Assembly: GCA_025642065.1 (NCBI GenBank)
Contig: JAODUP010000035.1
Location: 498,501-562,500, forward strand
Origin: Paralvinella palmiformis
Taxonomy: Eukaryota > Annelida > Polychaeta > Terebellida > Alvinellidae
DNA length: 64,000 nt
Reading direction: 5' to 3'
The first letter of the stretch is position 1. Each line of letters starts with the position of its first letter. Shown piece by piece: positions 61,777 through 64,000 of the stretch. The translations under genes and the position numbers were made by a program. The notes beneath the pieces are model-generated. The model was not told where the DNA came from. It saw only the letters and a program-made list of their open reading frames with translations, and ran no database searches.

Positions 61777-64000
61777 ACATCGGGTTAGCTGGGCAGTTGA
61801 GCAGATAATGTTCCGGATTGTTTGTTTGTTGGTAGTGAGGGCAGATCGCTGGGGATGATGGATGGGTGGAGTTTCGTGTGTAGGACCAGAAACGTAGTCG
61901 TCTGAGTTGAATGTCGGCCAGCCTATTGTTAAGGAAGTTAGGTCCGATAACAGTGCTGGTCTGGTACCAACCCTTGGATGATGATGTTCGAGTTGATTGA
62001 AGATGAATCTGTCGATGAGATGGTTTAATGTGCCAGGGGTATGTTCAGCATGTTCTAGGCCGTGGCTTCGTTCGCTAGTTTGTCACCTCAATGTTTACAT
62101 GGCTTGGAACCGATTGGAGGATTACTTGAATTCCACGCTGACCAAGTGTTGATGCCGTGATGAAGATTTCTGTGATGATTTTGGGATAGGTGTGAAATTA
62201 GCTGTGAAGATCACGGTGAGTGCCCCCATAGAATCCGAGTGGATGATTACCCTTTCATGGAAAGGTTGTCTCGATATTCAGATTAGTGTCGCTTTGATGG
62301 TATGCACCTCAGCTAATGTGATGGGGGTGTGGTTTGGGATTCTGTCTCTGATTTCTTTGTCTGTGTCTTTAATGAAACATGCCCAGGCTGTGGTTCCCTT
62401 TGCTTGAGAGGTAGGATTGGTGCAGATGTTACCAATTGGTGGGTTACTTTAATTGGAGTTAGCAATGCTGGTGGTGGCCGCTATTGTTATTAATTCAGGA
62501 TCAACTTTCTTCAGAATGGGATTCTGTATAATTACTTGAATGAGTAGTACTAAACATGGAACAGGTTCGTTGGAAATTGAAGTTGAAGCTGTGATTGGAT
62601 GTATACATTCTGGAGACAAACTGCCTTGATTAAAAATGAGGCGTTGTTAAAGACTATAGAATCGTTTTGTATTTCTTCTTGTACTCGGTGTACAATGGCG
62701 GTCTGAATAGGTTTGGAAGTTGTTCTCAGGAGATATGTGACTGTTTCCTTTTATTATTAAAAGACGGACGGGAACGATTCCCGATTCTCTATATACCTAT
62801 TTGAAGCTTCCTTCGTTGGAAAGGCCCAAGATGTAGGGTAGTGGTATTATTTGTAAGGACTGTAATTCGGAGTAGGAGAACGGGAGCAGGGTATAAGATA
62901 ACAGACTGTATTAAGAACTTGTATAAAGTCATGAGCATCTTCGTGTTGACTCCGATCTCTAGGATTGGTGATGGCCTTTCTCATGTTGAATCTGCAGTCT
63001 ACATGGCAGGCAAATGTAAGTCAACTGTCTATAGTGATGCTGAGATATTTATAATTGTTGGCCATTTTCATATATTGTAGGCCGAATTTAAACTTAGACT
63101 GACTCTGGGATTTGTATACTCGTTTCCGTTTGAAATCAGTGTAAGATTGTCGGCATACGCCAGTATATTTGCTGATGGGGGGTAGAGTGACTCGTGCGAC
63201 AAGACCATTGAAGATGGTGGACAAAAATATTGATTCCTAAGGAGATCCGGTGGTGATGTCATGGGGATCGTAAATGGTTCCTTGTATCTTTACTTTTATC
63301 TTTCCACTCGTAAGAAGTCTTCTATCCATGTGATGAAGGATTTCAGCATGGAAAGATTATCTACGCGTTCAAATGCTTCGTCCAAATCATTGAAGGAGAC
63401 AGACAATGGTTCGGTTCTTTTGGGGCTTTTTGTAGCTGTGATCTTAGTTAGTAAATGTACAATAGGCTACAGAGTGGATCTGTCTTTAACGAATCCAAAG
63501 ATAATGTTCATTTTGGGGGTTTTCCACAGAAGTCTTATTAAAACGATTATCTCCATAATTGTAGAAAGGGTGGATAATAGTGAGTTAAAGCGGTGGGCCT
63601 CTCCTTCTGGTTTATCAACTGGGCTGACTATTGACGTCTTCCACTGTTCTGGTAGTTTTCCTTCTGTCGAGGATTGGTTGAATACATCCTCTCCAGTGGC
63701 TGTCTTTCTTTTGTTCCCTGGTTCTCTTGTCTGTTTGGGGGGAGTGGTTTGGGGGAGTGGTGGGAGGGCTGCTTGTAGAAGGCATGCTGGTGCTTGTGTC
63801 TGTTCTTGCGCCTTCCATGGTACTGGGGTTGACTTTATGATTTATATTTGTGGATTGGTCTTTGAGGTTCTAGTCCAATTCACCCAAGAATGGTATAAGC
63901 CATGTTGATCCTCGATGGGCATTCTTTGTACGCTGGGTTGTGGTTTCAGTAATAATTGATGCATTTTGGCTGCTCGGTGTTTCGTAATAGCTTCCCACAT
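61777..64000 (-). pseudogene. Decayed non-LTR retrotransposon ORF2: RT, RNase H and Cys-His tail (partial)
   Basis: The minus strand reads, from the right edge: EN-RT linker; LPEQWKTSIVSPVDKPEGEA with NSLLSTLSTIMEI (RT); FNDLDEAFERVDNLSMLKS; ITTGSP; ANILAYADNLTL (the YADD box as YADN). RNase H follows: ICTNPTS (normally TDGS), ITLAEVHTIKATL, VIIHSDSMGALT, VPSHVNIE with GDKLANEA. Last is AICPHYQQTNNPEHYLLNCP, the Cys-His C-terminal motif. Stops and frameshifts are frequent, and two catalytic Asp are Asn, so it is dead. RT followed by RNase H fits the I/R1-type group of LINEs. The endonuclease part lies beyond the window. Confidence 0.85.

Overview
The window looks like eukaryotic, non-coding-rich chromosomal DNA from a lophotrochozoan animal, most likely a marine mollusc. 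That placement is an inference from style: AT-rich sequence, small exons with GT-AG introns, very dense microsatellites, tRNA-derived SINEs with (ATC)n tails, and secreted Cys-rich gene families. There is no operon structure, prokaryotic gene array, CRISPR array or rRNA. Most long open frames are microsatellites or minisatellites whose unit is a multiple of 3; the real genes are split into exons of 52-271 nt.

Three genes can be supported, all on the minus strand. (1) At 14278-14718 is an intronless small secreted EGF-like peptide precursor with a TATA box about 30 nt upstream. (2) At 46351 down to 27748 is a seven-exon gene that I reconstructed from splice sites. It encodes a 285-residue secreted protein: signal peptide, CAP/SCP domain, CRISP-type Cys-rich hinge, EGF-like module and a C-terminal ShKT-like module. 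All six junctions agree in phase. Its third intron is about 12.8 kb and full of repeats. The CAP domain keeps only one of the four usual cavity residues. (3) At 59380 down to 57492 is a four-exon gene for a small single-pass membrane protein with a Gln-rich cytoplasmic tail.

The rest is mostly mobile DNA and its remains. One SINE family with box A and box B is present in both orientations, and two copies have perfect 11- and 14-bp target-site duplications. Diverged relatives of this SINE share its 3' half. There are several 5'-truncated 3' ends of a non-LTR retrotransposon, recognised by the LWNKLP tail of the reverse transcriptase ORF. A decayed RT plus RNase H non-LTR element occupies 61.78 kb to the right edge. 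Two short non-autonomous hAT-like elements are present, one with a perfect 8-bp duplication. A MITE with 40-bp inverted ends, a fold-back element, an unclassified three-copy repeat family and decayed THAP and P2X7-tail-like gene fragments complete the set.

By region: 0-14 kb repeats only; 14-16 kb EGF gene and a GC-rich upstream block; 17-19.3 kb MITE, 33-bp minisatellite and decayed domesticable-type genes; 20-27.7 kb SINEs, an unclassified repeat and a 24-bp minisatellite; 27.7-46.4 kb the CAP gene; 47-57 kb repeats and one CpG-rich block (51.4-52.6 kb); 57.5-59.4 kb the membrane protein; 61-64 kb the hAT and LINE remnants. Gene models were made by eye without transcript data or homology search.
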